A DNA stretch of 64,000 nucleotides, taken from positions 54,243 through 118,242 of the forward strand of contig JAQWMQ010000015.1 in the NCBI GenBank assembly GCA_029246705.1, given 5' to 3'. Position 1 is the stretch's first letter; the number at the start of each line of letters is the position of its first letter. The translations under genes and the position numbers were made by a program. This DNA comes from Phycisphaerales bacterium (GTDB lineage Bacteria; Planctomycetota; Phycisphaerae; Phycisphaerales; SM1A02). Shown piece after piece: positions 26,335 through 35,660 of the stretch. The notes beneath the pieces were generated by a model, which did no database searches, was not told the origin of the DNA, and saw nothing but the letters and a program-made list of their open reading frames with translations.

Positions 26335-27932
26335 CAAAGGGCCTCGCTTTCAATCACATCCAACGATTCACTTCTGTCGTCGGCCAGAACCCCTTGCAGC
26401 AACATGCGGGCGATACGACCCGCCCCCCCCTGCTCGATGTCGTCGGGCACTTCCTGCCCGGTGGTGACGAAACTGATCCGGGTGCCGAGACGACGAATGA
26501 CGTTCAGGATCACTCCGAACCCGTCGGTCTCGTCGAGCTTGGTGAGGACCACTCGATCGGCCCCCAGGCTTGCGAAGGCATCGGCATCACGAAGCATGGT
26601 TCGCTCACCGGACGTCGTCGAGAGCACCAGGTGCGTCTCGTCGGGCCCCGCGGCATCCAGGAAGGCCTGCAGCTGACCGAGTCGTTCATGGTCTCGACGG
26701 CTTCGGCCGGCACTGTCGATCAGGATCACGTCGCAGGCCTCGAGTCGATGCAGGGCATCCTGCATCTCCTCGGGCTCGATGACGACTTCAAGCGGAATCT
26801 TCAGGATCTCGGCATAGCTGCGAAGCTGCTCCACGGCTGCCATGCGGAAGGAGTCGGTGGTCAGCAGGCCGACACTCAGGCCGTCCCGGAAACGACAGGC
26901 TGCCGCCAGCTTGGCAATGGTCGTGGTCTTGCCCACACCGGTGGGACCGACCAGCGCGACCACATAGGGCTCGGAGCTCGCTCGGACCACGTCCGCATCA
27001 AGCGGGCTTTCGTCGATCGGAAGCATCGCCGCGATTCGGGCGTGTGCCGCCTTCTGCACACGGTCGATGTCGCAGATCCCGGCAGGTCCGACCTGCTCGA
27101 TGATTTCCGCGATGAGCTCGTCCGCCAGCTCCCGGGTGACTTCCTGTTCGATGAGGTGGGCGTAGACCGAGCGAAGCAGTTCAGGTTCGGAACGTTCGGG
27201 CTTTGCCGGGGACGTCCTTGCCGAAAAGTCGCCGATATCGGCGCCTTCCTCGGCGACTGCGCGCCGGACCGCGCCTCGAATCGGCTCCTCGACCACGGGC
27301 GCGGGCATCGGTGCGGGTGCGGGTGCGGTGGCTGCGTGGTTCGCTGGGGATTCCGAGTCATCGAGCAATGCCTGGCGTTCCTCGACTCGCTGCCCCCGTT
27401 CGCCATCCGGAACCAACATGAATCTTCGAGCAACCTGCTCGGCGGGCGCGTCGATGTGCACCGAGTCCTTCTTCTTCGGGGTCCCGGAACTGCTTGCACG
27501 GGCCACCAGCGACTGCTGGAGCTCGGCGGTTCGTTCGACCATGCGTTCGTTTCGAGCGACGTTGGATCGAAGCGTCGTCTCCTTCTCGAGCTTCACCGCG
27601 AGTGCCTGGGCCAGGCGCTGGGTCTTGGCACGCTCGAGATCCATGTCCAGGGGCGCCTCATGATCAGCCTGCACGGGCGCACCAAGATCGGCGTAGGCGC
27701 GGGAGGCCGTGGTCGCCCGGGCATCGGGAACCGGTTCCTCGGACGTGATCAGTTCAACGGTCAGCTCGATGATGGGTCGCATCCAGAACCCGCGAAGACC
27801 CGGGCGCCGCACGCTTCGGGTCTGGATGATTCGCAGGTTCGAACCGAGATCGCCCCGAGCCGCTTGCAGGGCCTGCTCGTGGGAATAGGCCTTGTAGGTT
27901 CTGAGTCTCACCGGGAGGCGCCTTCCTGGCAT
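26334..27932 (-). CDS. flhF: FlhF, SRP-type GTPase for flagellar placement
   Basis: Signal-recognition-particle-family GTPase that marks the site of polar flagellum assembly. The family N-terminus is visible as RLRTYKAYSHEQALQAARGDLG. A long, poorly conserved B region (Glu/Ala/Pro-rich, about 100-290) follows, then the NG domain with GPTGVGKTTTIAKLAA, DVILIDSAGRSRRD, and LTKLDETDGFG. The reading frame is open to 28028. I mark ATG at 27932; GTG at 27911 is equally likely because AGGAAGG lies nine bases before it and it puts the conserved RLRTY at the very start. Coupled to flhG by a one-base overlap. Confidence 0.9.
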   Translation of the reverse strand: MPGRRLPVRLRTYKAYSHEQALQAARGDLGSNLRIIQTRSVRRPGLRGFWMRPIIELTVELITSEEPVPDARATTASRAYADLGAPVQADHEAPLDMDLERAKTQRLAQALAVKLEKETTLRSNVARNERMVERTAELQQSLVARASSSGTPKKKDSVHIDAPAEQVARRFMLVPDGERGQRVEERQALLDDSESPANHAATAPAPAPMPAPVVEEPIRGAVRRAVAEEGADIGDFSARTSPAKPERSEPELLRSVYAHLIEQEVTRELADELIAEIIEQVGPAGICDIDRVQKAAHARIAAMLPIDESPLDADVVRASSEPYVVALVGPTGVGKTTTIAKLAAACRFRDGLSVGLLTTDSFRMAAVEQLRSYAEILKIPLEVVIEPEEMQDALHRLEACDVILIDSAGRSRRDHERLGQLQAFLDAAGPDETHLVLSTTSGERTMLRDADAFASLGADRVVLTKLDETDGFGVILNVIRRLGTRISFVTTGQEVPDDIEQGGAGRIARMLLQGVLADDRSESLDVIESEAL

Positions 27933-28101
27933 CGAAGTCCGGTTGGAAGGCAGTTCGCGAGTGCGCTGCCTCGGTGGTTTCGTCGGGATCGGTCCCGCTC
28001 GGGTCACGGCCTCCGGCCGGGAACCCATCTATGAGAATCATCGGGGGGACAGAGGTTTTCATCAACCCTCCAACCGCGAGATCCTCCAAGAACATTCGAG
28101 G

Positions 28102-30243
28102 TCATGCTGGAACAGCCGCTGCATCCACCAATTGGACGAGGCCGACGCTCTCCACCGCGATGCCGGGGACGATTTCGTTGTAGCCGAGGACCACGACATC
28201 CGGCAGATGGGCCTGGATGATCTGCCGCACCTGGGCACGGACGCTCGGACTGGCCACCACCACTGCCCGGTGGCCGGCCTCGAGCAGCGGGCGCACCGAC
28301 TGAGCGGCGGCGCGGCCGATCGAGCCACCCAGTTGCGGCGGAATGGAGGTCGTGGTTCCGCTGGCGGAACGATCGACATAGGCATTGATCCGATCCTCGA
28401 CTGCAGGGTCCATGGTCACGCAATGAAGCTGCTGCTGGCCGTTTTCGTCGGGTGTGGTGTATTGGGCGCAGATCGTGCGTCGCAGGGCATTGCGGACGTA
28501 TTCCACCAGGACCTCGGGGTCCGAGGTGTGCGGAGCCCAGTCCGAAAGGGTCTCGATGATCGTCTCCAGATCACGGATCGGCACGCGCTCGCGCAGGAGA
28601 CCCTGCAGCACCTTCTGGAGATCGCCCGGCTTGACCAGGCTGGGAACGGCTTCCTCGACGAGCTTGGGCGCCTTTTCCTTGAGCTGTTCGAGCAGGTTGG
28701 AGACCTCTTCGCGGGTAAGCAGTTCATCGGCATGGGCCCGCGAGAGTTCCGTAAGGTGCGTGGCGACGACGCTTTCGGGATCCACCACGGTGTAGTTCGC
28801 GTTTTCAGCCTGGGTCCGCTGGTCGGGTTCGATCCAGATCGCCTCCAGACCGAAGGCGGGTTCGATTTCACGAACCCCGGGCAGCTCCTGGCTGGCGAGC
28901 CCCGAATCCATGGCCATCAGCATGTTCGGATGGACCGTGCCTTCCCCGACCACCGCTCCACGGATGCGAAGCCGATAGTGCTCGGATGGGAGCTGCACGT
29001 TGTCCCTGATTCGAACCGGAGGCAGCACGATCCCCAGTTCGACCGCCAGCTGGCGACGAATGAGGGCGATGCGCTCGAGGAGGTTCCCTCCGCGCGCGGC
29101 ATCGACCAGCTGGACCAGTCCGTACCCGATCTCGATTTCCATGGTGTCCACCCCGAGCAGCTCCTCGACCGGTTGCTCCTCGGAGACCGGGGCCTGTTCA
29201 TCGGCATGCCGAGCCTGTGCCACCGCTGCGAATCGACGCTGCTTCAACATGGAGAACACGCCGATGGTGGCCAGCACCCCGGCGGAACCGAGCAGCGGAA
29301 GGCTGGGCAGGCCGGTGAAGGCGAGCATGACCAGGAAACCCGCGATCAGGACGATCGCGACCGGCTGGGAGGTCAGCTGCGCGGGAATGGCGTTGCCGAT
29401 GGTCTTGCCGCCACCGGCCCGGGCCACGATCAATCCTGCGGCGATCGCCACGACGAAGGCCGGAATCTGCGAGACCAGTCCATCGCCGATCGCCAGCAAT
29501 CCGAAGGTCGTGAGTGCCTGCCCGGCGGTCATCCCGTTGTCGAGAATGCCGATGGCGACCCCACCGATGATGTTCACCAGCGTGATCACGATGCCGGCGA
29601 TCGCATCGCCGCGAACGAACTTGCTGGCACCGTCCATCGCGCCGTAGAAATCAGCTTCTCGCATGACCTCGTCGCGTCGTTCTCGGGCATCGTTTTCAGA
29701 GATGAGACCCGACGAGAGATCCGCGTCGATCGCCATCTGCTTGCCGGGCATCGCATCGAGGGTGAAGCGTGCCGCGACCTCGGACATGCGGGTCGCACCC
29801 TTGGTGATCACGACGAACTGAACGACCACGAGGATGAGGAAGATGATGCCCCCGACGATGGCGTCGTTGCCGGCGACGAAGTTCGCGAAGGCATCGATCA
29901 CATGACCCGCCACGCCCTTGAGTTCCTCGGACGAGGTGCCTTCGGCGCTGAGGATCAGTCGGGTCGAGGCGACGTTGAGGACCAGGCGAAAAAGCGTGGT
30001 GGCCAGGAGCAGCGCAGGGAACACCGAGAATTCAAGGGGACGACGCATCTGGATGGTGGTCAGCAGGACCACCGCCGCAAGCGAGATGTTCGCGCAGATC
30101 ATCAGGTCCAGGATGGTCGGGTTCAGCGGGACCACCAGCACTCCGATGAGGGCGAGGAACCCGACCGGGACCATGAGATCACGGAAGCCCGCAAGCTTGT
30201 GCAGGAAACCAGGCAGGTTGGAACCGAATGAGGTGTTCGCCAT
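28102..30243 (-). CDS. flhA: Flagellar export gate protein FlhA
   Basis: Central membrane subunit of the flagellar type III export gate; its C-terminal ring docks export chaperones. The 713-residue length is usual. About eight N-terminal helices (to roughly residue 340) include the conserved FHIPEP-type stretch seen here as LVVPLNPTILDLMICANI and FPALLLATTLFRLVLNVASTR, then the cytoplasmic domain with EIGYGLVQLVDAARGGNLLERI. ATG at 30243 has GGAG upstream; the open frame extends to 30279. A 7-bp CGTGGGC hairpin precedes the start, between flhB and flhA. Confidence 0.96.
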   Translation of the reverse strand: MANTSFGSNLPGFLHKLAGFRDLMVPVGFLALIGVLVVPLNPTILDLMICANISLAAVVLLTTIQMRRPLEFSVFPALLLATTLFRLVLNVASTRLILSAEGTSSEELKGVAGHVIDAFANFVAGNDAIVGGIIFLILVVVQFVVITKGATRMSEVAARFTLDAMPGKQMAIDADLSSGLISENDARERRDEVMREADFYGAMDGASKFVRGDAIAGIVITLVNIIGGVAIGILDNGMTAGQALTTFGLLAIGDGLVSQIPAFVVAIAAGLIVARAGGGKTIGNAIPAQLTSQPVAIVLIAGFLVMLAFTGLPSLPLLGSAGVLATIGVFSMLKQRRFAAVAQARHADEQAPVSEEQPVEELLGVDTMEIEIGYGLVQLVDAARGGNLLERIALIRRQLAVELGIVLPPVRIRDNVQLPSEHYRLRIRGAVVGEGTVHPNMLMAMDSGLASQELPGVREIEPAFGLEAIWIEPDQRTQAENANYTVVDPESVVATHLTELSRAHADELLTREEVSNLLEQLKEKAPKLVEEAVPSLVKPGDLQKVLQGLLRERVPIRDLETIIETLSDWAPHTSDPEVLVEYVRNALRRTICAQYTTPDENGQQQLHCVTMDPAVEDRINAYVDRSASGTTTSIPPQLGGSIGRAAAQSVRPLLEAGHRAVVVASPSVRAQVRQIIQAHLPDVVVLGYNEIVPGIAVESVGLVQLVDAAAVPA

Positions 30244-30262
30244 CGAGGCGGGTCTCCAGTGT

Positions 30263-30280
30263 CGTGGGCTTCGGCCCACG
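30263..30280 (-). promoter_or_regulatory. Intra-operon hairpin upstream of flhA
   Basis: Perfect 7-bp stem CGTGGGC/GCCCACG with a four-base loop lies in the 51-base gap between the flhB stop and the flhA start. It could damp flhA translation or stabilise the mRNA end; no T run follows, so it is not an obvious terminator. Confidence 0.45.
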
Positions 30281-30294
30281 GCGGTCGTCGCGGA

Positions 30295-31362
30295 TCAGCC
30301 CGCGACCTTTCCTTCGAGTCGGTAGACGAAGGCAAGGACCTCCGCGACCGTTGCATAGAAGTCGGGGGGAACCTCCTGCCCCACGGTCACCTGCTTGTAC
30401 AACGCACGCGCGAGCGGCTTTCGTTCGAGAATCGGTATGCCGTTCTTCATCGCGATCTGCCGGATTCGCAAGGCAAGGTGGTCGGCGCCCATCGCCACGA
30501 CGGTGGGCGCGTTCATGGTCTCGGGATCCCACTGGATCGCAACCGAGAGGTGTTCCGGGTTGGTGACGATGACATCAGCCTTGGGAACCGAGGAAGCGAT
30601 GCGCTGCTGGGCGATCTGCCGGGCGAACTGCATGCGGCGGCGCTTGACCTCCGGATCTCCCTCGGACTGCTTGAATTCATCCTTGATCATCTGCCGACTC
30701 ATCATCATGTCCTTGGCATGACGGTGCTTCTGCCAGGCGAAGTCGATCACCCCGAGAAACAGCAGCACCGCGGTGACCCGGAGAGCCAGTTCGACCAGCA
30801 GCTGCCCCACTGCGTAGAGCGCCGCAGGCAGATGCATCATGGGAAGCAGGAGCACGCGATCATGCATCCCGTGCACGGTCCAGGCGACCACCAGGACGAC
30901 GAGCAGGACCTTCAGCGAGTCCAGCATGGCCTTGACCAGTGCGCGGGTGCCGAAGATCCGCTTGGCACCTTCGATCGGGTTGAGCTTGGAGAACTTCGGA
31001 CTGATCGCCTTCGGGGTGAAGAGGAAACCCACCTGGGCCAGGTTCGCCAGCGCAGCCGCGAACCAGATGGCGATCGCGACCGGAGCCAGTGCATAGAGGG
31101 CTGCGAGGGCGACCGATTCGACTCCATCCTGCCAGGTACCCGCCGAGACGCTTCGGAGGCCGGGCTCCGACAGCACGCGTTCCAGCGCCTGTCCGAGATG
31201 ATCCAGCATCGGGTTGAACCCGAACCACAGCGCCAGTGCCGAGGCACCGAGCATGAGTGCCGAGGACAGGTCGGTGCTCTTCGCGACATTGCCTTCCTGG
31301 CGCGCGTCCTGCATTCGCTTCGGAGTCGCCGGTTCGGTGCGTTCACCAAGGTCCTCAGCCAT
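30295..31362 (-). CDS. flhB: Flagellar export switch protein FlhB
   Basis: Substrate-specificity switch of the export gate. The product is 355 residues, with the family start TEPATPKRMQDAR, four hydrophobic helices, and a cytoplasmic domain with the autocleavage site VTNPEHLSVAI. The usual motif is NPTH; here it is NPEH, keeping the cleavable Asn-Pro bond and the His. ATG at 31362 has AGGAGGTG six bases upstream. The start overlaps the fliR stop by eight bases, so translation is coupled. Confidence 0.95.
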   Translation of the reverse strand: MAEDLGERTEPATPKRMQDARQEGNVAKSTDLSSALMLGASALALWFGFNPMLDHLGQALERVLSEPGLRSVSAGTWQDGVESVALAALYALAPVAIAIWFAAALANLAQVGFLFTPKAISPKFSKLNPIEGAKRIFGTRALVKAMLDSLKVLLVVLVVAWTVHGMHDRVLLLPMMHLPAALYAVGQLLVELALRVTAVLLFLGVIDFAWQKHRHAKDMMMSRQMIKDEFKQSEGDPEVKRRRMQFARQIAQQRIASSVPKADVIVTNPEHLSVAIQWDPETMNAPTVVAMGADHLALRIRQIAMKNGIPILERKPLARALYKQVTVGQEVPPDFYATVAEVLAFVYRLEGKVAG

Positions 31363-32164
31363 CGATGACACCTCCTGCCCGGATCCAGTCCTGCATCGTG
31401 ACCAGCACGACATCGATGAAATCGATCAGGACCTCCTGCAGGACCACGACCCCGACGATGATGGTGGCGAGGCCGACCATGATGCGGATCGGGAAGCCGA
31501 GGCTCAGGATGTTCAGCTGGGGGACGGTCTTGGAGATGAAGCCGATGGCCAGGGTCTCGAGGAACACCAGCGCAAGCAGCGGCGCCGCCACCCGCAGTCC
31601 CACCTCGAGAGACGCCATCACCAGCCCGGTGAGCAGTCCGACCAGTCCATTGCCCGGAACGAAGACCCCCACTGCGATGTACTCGTAGCTGTTGAGAACC
31701 GCGAGCACCATCCAGTCGATCCCTCCGATGGCGATGAAGGTCACCAGGGCAAGGAGAAAGAGCAGGTTCTCGAGGACGTCCGCTTCATCACCCATGGCCG
31801 GGTTGTAGAAGCGCGCGAAACCCAGGCCCATCTGCTGGGCCATGACCAGGCCACCGGTCTGCATGGCCATCATGGGCATCAGGGCGATGAAGCCGATCAG
31901 GGCACCGATCGTGATCTCGAGGGCGATCGCCGCCACCAGCTGCCACAGGGAAAGATCCTCGACCCCGACCAGTCGACCACTTGCGACCAGGACCGGCACC
32001 GTCACGGCAGCCAGCCCCAGGAAGAAGAAGACCTTGATCTTGTTGTTCACGACCTGCGAACCGAAGATGGGCGCGAACACGGCAAGCCCGCCCAGTCGCG
32101 CCGCGACGAGGATGAGCGGAGCGATGCTCGCAGAGATCCAGGCGATGAGGTCGGCACCAATCAC
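31355..32164 (-). CDS. fliR: Flagellar export gate protein FliR
   Basis: Polytopic subunit of the FliPQR export channel. It has 269 residues with six hydrophobic segments and family landmarks RLGGLAVFAPIFGSQVVNNKIK near the start and SLGFPIRIMVGLATI near the end. It follows fliQ by six bases and overlaps flhB by eight bases. Confidence 0.93.
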   Translation of the reverse strand: MIGADLIAWISASIAPLILVAARLGGLAVFAPIFGSQVVNNKIKVFFFLGLAAVTVPVLVASGRLVGVEDLSLWQLVAAIALEITIGALIGFIALMPMMAMQTGGLVMAQQMGLGFARFYNPAMGDEADVLENLLFLLALVTFIAIGGIDWMVLAVLNSYEYIAVGVFVPGNGLVGLLTGLVMASLEVGLRVAAPLLALVFLETLAIGFISKTVPQLNILSLGFPIRIMVGLATIIVGVVVLQEVLIDFIDVVLVTMQDWIRAGGVIDG

Positions 32165-32170
32165 GCGCGT

Positions 32171-32419
32171 TCAGCCTCCGAACATGCGAGTTGCGAACCC
32201 GCTCAACTGCATGCTCATCCAACCCAGCAGCATGATCGAGACGGCGATCATGGCGACGATCTTGGGAACGAAGGCGAGGGTCTGCTCCTGAACCTGGGTC
32301 ACTGCCTGCAGCAGGCTGATGACCAACCCGACGACCAGTCCCGCGCCGAGGATCGGCGCCGACAGGACCAGGGACATGATCAATGCTTCACGGACGAATC
32401 CGAGACTTTCGGCTTCCAT
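32171..32419 (-). CDS. fliQ: Flagellar export gate protein FliQ
   Basis: Two-helix subunit of the FliPQR channel, 82 residues, normal for the family. It reads VREALIMSLVLSAPILGAGL, then GLVISLLQAVTQVQEQTL and a second helix. ATG at 32419 has AAAGGAGA seven bases upstream; the longer open frame to 32464 runs back into fliP and has no such site. Confidence 0.95.
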   Translation of the reverse strand: MEAESLGFVREALIMSLVLSAPILGAGLVVGLVISLLQAVTQVQEQTLAFVPKIVAMIAVSIMLLGWMSMQLSGFATRMFGG

Positions 32420-32447
32420 GCCACGTCTCCTTTCAAGTCGATTCCAG

Positions 32448-33302
32448 CTACCCGACCCCTGCACCCGACGCCACTCCGGACATCAGCTGGAAGGTCACCA
32501 GATCCCACCCGTCGACGAGTACGAAGAGGAGCAGCTTGAACGGCAGGGAGATGAGCACCGGAGGCAGCATCATCATGCCCATCGAGATCAGCAGGCTCGA
32601 GATCACCATGTCGATCACCAGGAACGGCAGGTAGATCTTGAAACCCAGGAGGAAGGCGGTCTTCAACTCGCTCAACACGTAGGCCGGAACCAGGGTCAGC
32701 AGGTCGATGTCGTCGGTGGTCATCTCTTCCGGGGTCAGCGGCTGGTCGGAACCATTTCGCCTGAACCCCTCGATCATCCAGACCGTCTTCCAGTTGCCGG
32801 TGTGGTCGATCTGGTCGAACATGAAGTCGCGCAGGGGAAGTTTCGCACGATCCCACGCCGCGATCTGGTTGGCGGGAACCGCCTGGGCAGAGGCCGACTC
32901 CTCGAGGTAGGGCTTGATGCCCGCGTCGTACATCGCACCGAAGGTCGGCGACATCACCACCAGGGTCAGGAACAGGCTCAACCCGACGACCACCTGGCTT
33001 GGTGGCAGGCCCTGGGTGCCGAGCGCCTGGCGAAGCAGGCTCAGCACGATGACGATCCGGGTGAAGCAGGTGCAGAGGATGAAGATCGAGGGCACCAGCG
33101 CGAGGACGGTCAGGAGGACGACGATGTTGAGGCTGGTCGAGAGCCCCCCCGTCATGCCCAGTTCACCAGCAGCCTGTTCGACCGCTCCGATGGGATTTTC
33201 GACGATCAGCGGGCCCACGTTGGTCGGTGTCGCCGCGCCCTGGGCGTCGGTAACGAGAAGAAGCAATGGCATGAGAGCAAGGAGCAGGGTGCGTCCGATC
33301 AA
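32448..33302 (-). CDS. fliP: Flagellar export gate protein FliP
   Basis: Core subunit of the export channel. 284 residues with a cleavable-looking N-terminal signal (LLLLVTDAQGA), usual for FliP, a long periplasmic segment (about 135-190), and the signatures FTRIVIVLSLLRQALGTQ and FLVIDMVISSLLISMGMMML. The last codons overlap nothing; fliQ starts 28 bases later. Its start overlaps the fliO stop by four bases (ATGA). Confidence 0.96.
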   Translation of the reverse strand: MIGRTLLLALMPLLLLVTDAQGAATPTNVGPLIVENPIGAVEQAAGELGMTGGLSTSLNIVVLLTVLALVPSIFILCTCFTRIVIVLSLLRQALGTQGLPPSQVVVGLSLFLTLVVMSPTFGAMYDAGIKPYLEESASAQAVPANQIAAWDRAKLPLRDFMFDQIDHTGNWKTVWMIEGFRRNGSDQPLTPEEMTTDDIDLLTLVPAYVLSELKTAFLLGFKIYLPFLVIDMVISSLLISMGMMMLPPVLISLPFKLLLFVLVDGWDLVTFQLMSGVASGAGVG

Positions 33303-34252
33303 GCCGCACCCCCACTGAACAGACGACCCCGCGAACGAGGCCGAGGACGCGTCAGATCCACGGTCTCGGCGACCAGGCCGGGCAGGCCCTCGACGGTCGA
33401 GAGGGCCTCTGAAGTCGGTGTCTTTTCCAGCGATGAGGTCAGTGCACTGTCGAAGGGTCGTTCGCGTTCGGTTCGATCGACCCCCGCGATCCGGGCACGA
33501 AGATCGGCGAGTTCCTCGGGATCGGTGATCTCCGAGAGCGTGGTCAGGTTTCCCGCAGACTGATGGGTGACCAGAATGCGTCGTCCGACTTCAAGGAGAA
33601 CCACCTGTTGTCCGCGGGCAATCGAATACTTGCCGAGAATGCTCGCGACCCCCGAGGGAGCACGGCCTCCGGTCAGCAGTCGGCTGCCGGCGGTGTCCCC
33701 GCGGCTGCGACGAATCATGTAGCGGAGAACCCAGATCAGGAGGATCACGCCGGCCAGGCTGGCGCCGACCTCGACGGCCTCGGAGGCTCCCTCGCCACTG
33801 ATACCGAGTTCACCAACCTCGGGCGCGGTGCCGGCTCCGGGAAGCACCTTGTCGGACCACCGGGATTCCGTCACTGGCGCATCGACTTCCGAGAGCGAGA
33901 AGAGCGCATCCGGAGTTTCGGTGGGCCCCGCCGCCGCAGCGGCATCCGCCGCCGGTTCGGTCACGGGTTCGGTCACGGGTTCGGTGGACGTGGTTGAAAT
34001 GACGGGCTCGACGATCGTCCCGGGCCCACCGACCGGGACGATCGCAGGCGTATCGTTCTTCAAGCTGGTATCGGGTCCTGATGCAGGTGGTTCGGGCTTG
34101 ACCTCGACCGCGGTGTCCGCGGTGGGCAGAACCAGCGGGCCAAGGCCTGCACCGTCCTGGTTCAAGGCGGCACCGACCCCCGTCGTCACCATCAGGGCTC
34201 CGGCGAAGACCAATGCATACCGACCATGTCGCCGTTGTCTGTTCGTGGCCAT
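33299..34252 (-). CDS. fliO: FliO-like flagellar assembly protein
   Basis: Membrane protein that helps assemble the FliP ring. This 317-residue version is long compared with E. coli FliO. It has an N-terminal hydrophobic segment, an exported region rich in Pro/Thr/Glu/Ala (about 40-165), one helix (VGASLAGVILLIWVLRYMI, about 162-180) and a cytoplasmic FliO core with ILGKYSIARGQQVVLLEVG and ILVTHQSAGNLTTLSEI. A Ser/Thr/Arg-rich tail follows. The assignment rests on this core and on its place directly before fliP. Confidence 0.85.
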   Translation of the reverse strand: MATNRQRRHGRYALVFAGALMVTTGVGAALNQDGAGLGPLVLPTADTAVEVKPEPPASGPDTSLKNDTPAIVPVGGPGTIVEPVISTTSTEPVTEPVTEPAADAAAAAGPTETPDALFSLSEVDAPVTESRWSDKVLPGAGTAPEVGELGISGEGASEAVEVGASLAGVILLIWVLRYMIRRSRGDTAGSRLLTGGRAPSGVASILGKYSIARGQQVVLLEVGRRILVTHQSAGNLTTLSEITDPEELADLRARIAGVDRTERERPFDSALTSSLEKTPTSEALSTVEGLPGLVAETVDLTRPRPRSRGRLFSGGAA

Positions 34253-34291
34253 CCTGGCCTTTCCGGTTCGGGGCTCCCACCCAGAACCTGA

Positions 34292-34310
34292 GCACCGGAT
34301 CCTCCGGTGC
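34292..34310 (-). promoter_or_regulatory. Intra-operon hairpin between fliN and fliO
   Basis: 8-bp perfect stem GCACCGGA/TCCGGTGC with a three-base loop lies in the 67-base gap after the fliN stop. No T run follows; an mRNA-stability or translation-damping element is more likely than a terminator. Confidence 0.45.
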
Positions 34311-34319
34311 GTTCAACGC

Positions 34320-34814
34320 TCAGGCGGACATCGCCTGAGAATCCACGATCTCACTCACCCGCACGCAGAAGTTCTCATTCAAGACCAGGACCTCGCCCCG
34401 TGCAATGCGTCGCCCGTTGACATAGATGTCGACGGGGTCGCCTGCGGCCTTGTCCAGTTCGACCACCGCACCGGATCCCAGTCGAAGGACATCCTCGACC
34501 AGCATCCGGGTCCGCCCCAACTCGATGCGGACCTGCAGCTCCACGTCCTCGAGCAGCCCGATGCTTTCGGCATGCTCCGGCTCCATCGGGCCGGAAAGGT
34601 CAGGGACCTCGGGGCTGACCGCCTGGCTCATGGCATCAGTCACCTTCCGAGCTGCCTGCTCGGCACCGGCGACCGCATGCTCGGCAGGGTGCACCGAATC
34701 CATGCCGGTTGGCGTCCGAGCCGGAGGCTGGGGTTGCTGTTGAGGGGTTGAATCAGGGCCTGGAGTCCCCTGAAGGGGATTCGAGCCTGGATCCTGAGGT
34801 GTGCTGTCTGTCAT
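34320..34814 (-). CDS. fliN: Flagellar motor switch protein FliN
   Basis: C-ring subunit that binds the response regulator CheY and helps export. The 164-residue product has an 80-residue Pro/Gln/Ala-rich head and then the complete SpoA-type domain: [64 protein letters not shown] at 34814 has GGAG nine bases upstream. It follows fliL directly; no fliM is present between them. Confidence 0.93.
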   Translation of the reverse strand: MTDSTPQDPGSNPLQGTPGPDSTPQQQPQPPARTPTGMDSVHPAEHAVAGAEQAARKVTDAMSQAVSPEVPDLSGPMEPEHAESIGLLEDVELQVRIELGRTRMLVEDVLRLGSGAVVELDKAAGDPVDIYVNGRRIARGEVLVLNENFCVRVSEIVDSQAMSA

Positions 34815-34957
34815 CGGTGTGGCTCCGCCATGTCCGCCCAACATCCTGCCGGGCGGGCGCATGTGTCTGCGCATCGTTATGCATCGGACTGTTCAGTCCC
34901 CGCGCTGCAGAGAATCCACGACCGGGTTCCGCTTTTCAAAGTTCCTGGAAGGTTCCC

Positions 34958-35500
34958 TCAGCCGCGAACCCGAAAACCGGTTCCACAGACGATGACGACC
35001 TTGCGGATACGGGGATGTTCCGGGCTTGCTTCGCCCTCGAACCGGTTGCGCAGCAACGTCTCGACCCGGCTGGTCACGACATCCATTCGCGGATCCTGGA
35101 GCGCCACGGGGTCCGCCGATCGCCAGAGCGCGGTGACTTCGGCCCTGATCTCGTTGTGGAACTGCCCGACGAGATCGTTGAACCAGAGTTGCTCGTTCTC
35201 GGGAACGTGCACGTAGATCTCGACCGGATAGACGTAGACGGACCCCAACCGATCATTGGTCAACTGCTCGTCGATGAGCATGATCTCGGAAATGCGCTGA
35301 TCCTCGGTGGAGCTCGAAACCAGTTCATCCCCGGCGGAGACCTCGACCGGCCCTGCGAAGAACATGAAGGCGCCCACGATCAGTGCCGCTTCCAGGACGA
35401 GCACCAGCGTGGCCATGCCCATGGTCTTGACCGTCGCCTTGCTCTTGGGCGGGGTTGATTCGTTGGTGGGCTGTTCAGTGGACGGACGTGGCTTGGTCAT
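34958..35500 (-). CDS. fliL: FliL-like flagellar basal body protein
   Basis: Single-pass membrane protein associated with the stator. 180 residues: a short Lys/Pro/Thr-rich cytoplasmic head, one helix (TLVLVLEAALIVGAFMFFAG, about 30-50), then a periplasmic domain. FliL's usual pattern of a strand near VYPVEIYVHVPEN, a charged helix with RAEVTALWR and terminal TLLRNRFEGE...IRKVVIV fits moderately. ATG at 35500 has GGGGAG nine bases upstream; a longer open frame to 35728 enters the kinase gene. First flagellar gene of the run. Confidence 0.75.
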   Translation of the reverse strand: MTKPRPSTEQPTNESTPPKSKATVKTMGMATLVLVLEAALIVGAFMFFAGPVEVSAGDELVSSSTEDQRISEIMLIDEQLTNDRLGSVYVYPVEIYVHVPENEQLWFNDLVGQFHNEIRAEVTALWRSADPVALQDPRMDVVTSRVETLLRNRFEGEASPEHPRIRKVVIVCGTGFRVRG

Positions 35501-35660
35501 GAGCGTGTTCTCCCCCGGCTGGCTCGGGGAGGAGTGAAATCCAACCCTGCCGGTCACTCGGAATCGGCGATTCCCCCGGAGGTATTGACCTGAAGCCCGC
35601 GACCGGGATGGGAATGCGCGCTGCAGCTTGCATGACCGGAGAAGTCTGCCAAGCAGGCAA

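Noticed and set aside
27943..30231. A 762-codon open frame on the plus strand.
   Set aside because: It is antisense to flhA, is rich in His/Asp/Arg typical of shadow frames, and has no recognisable motif.
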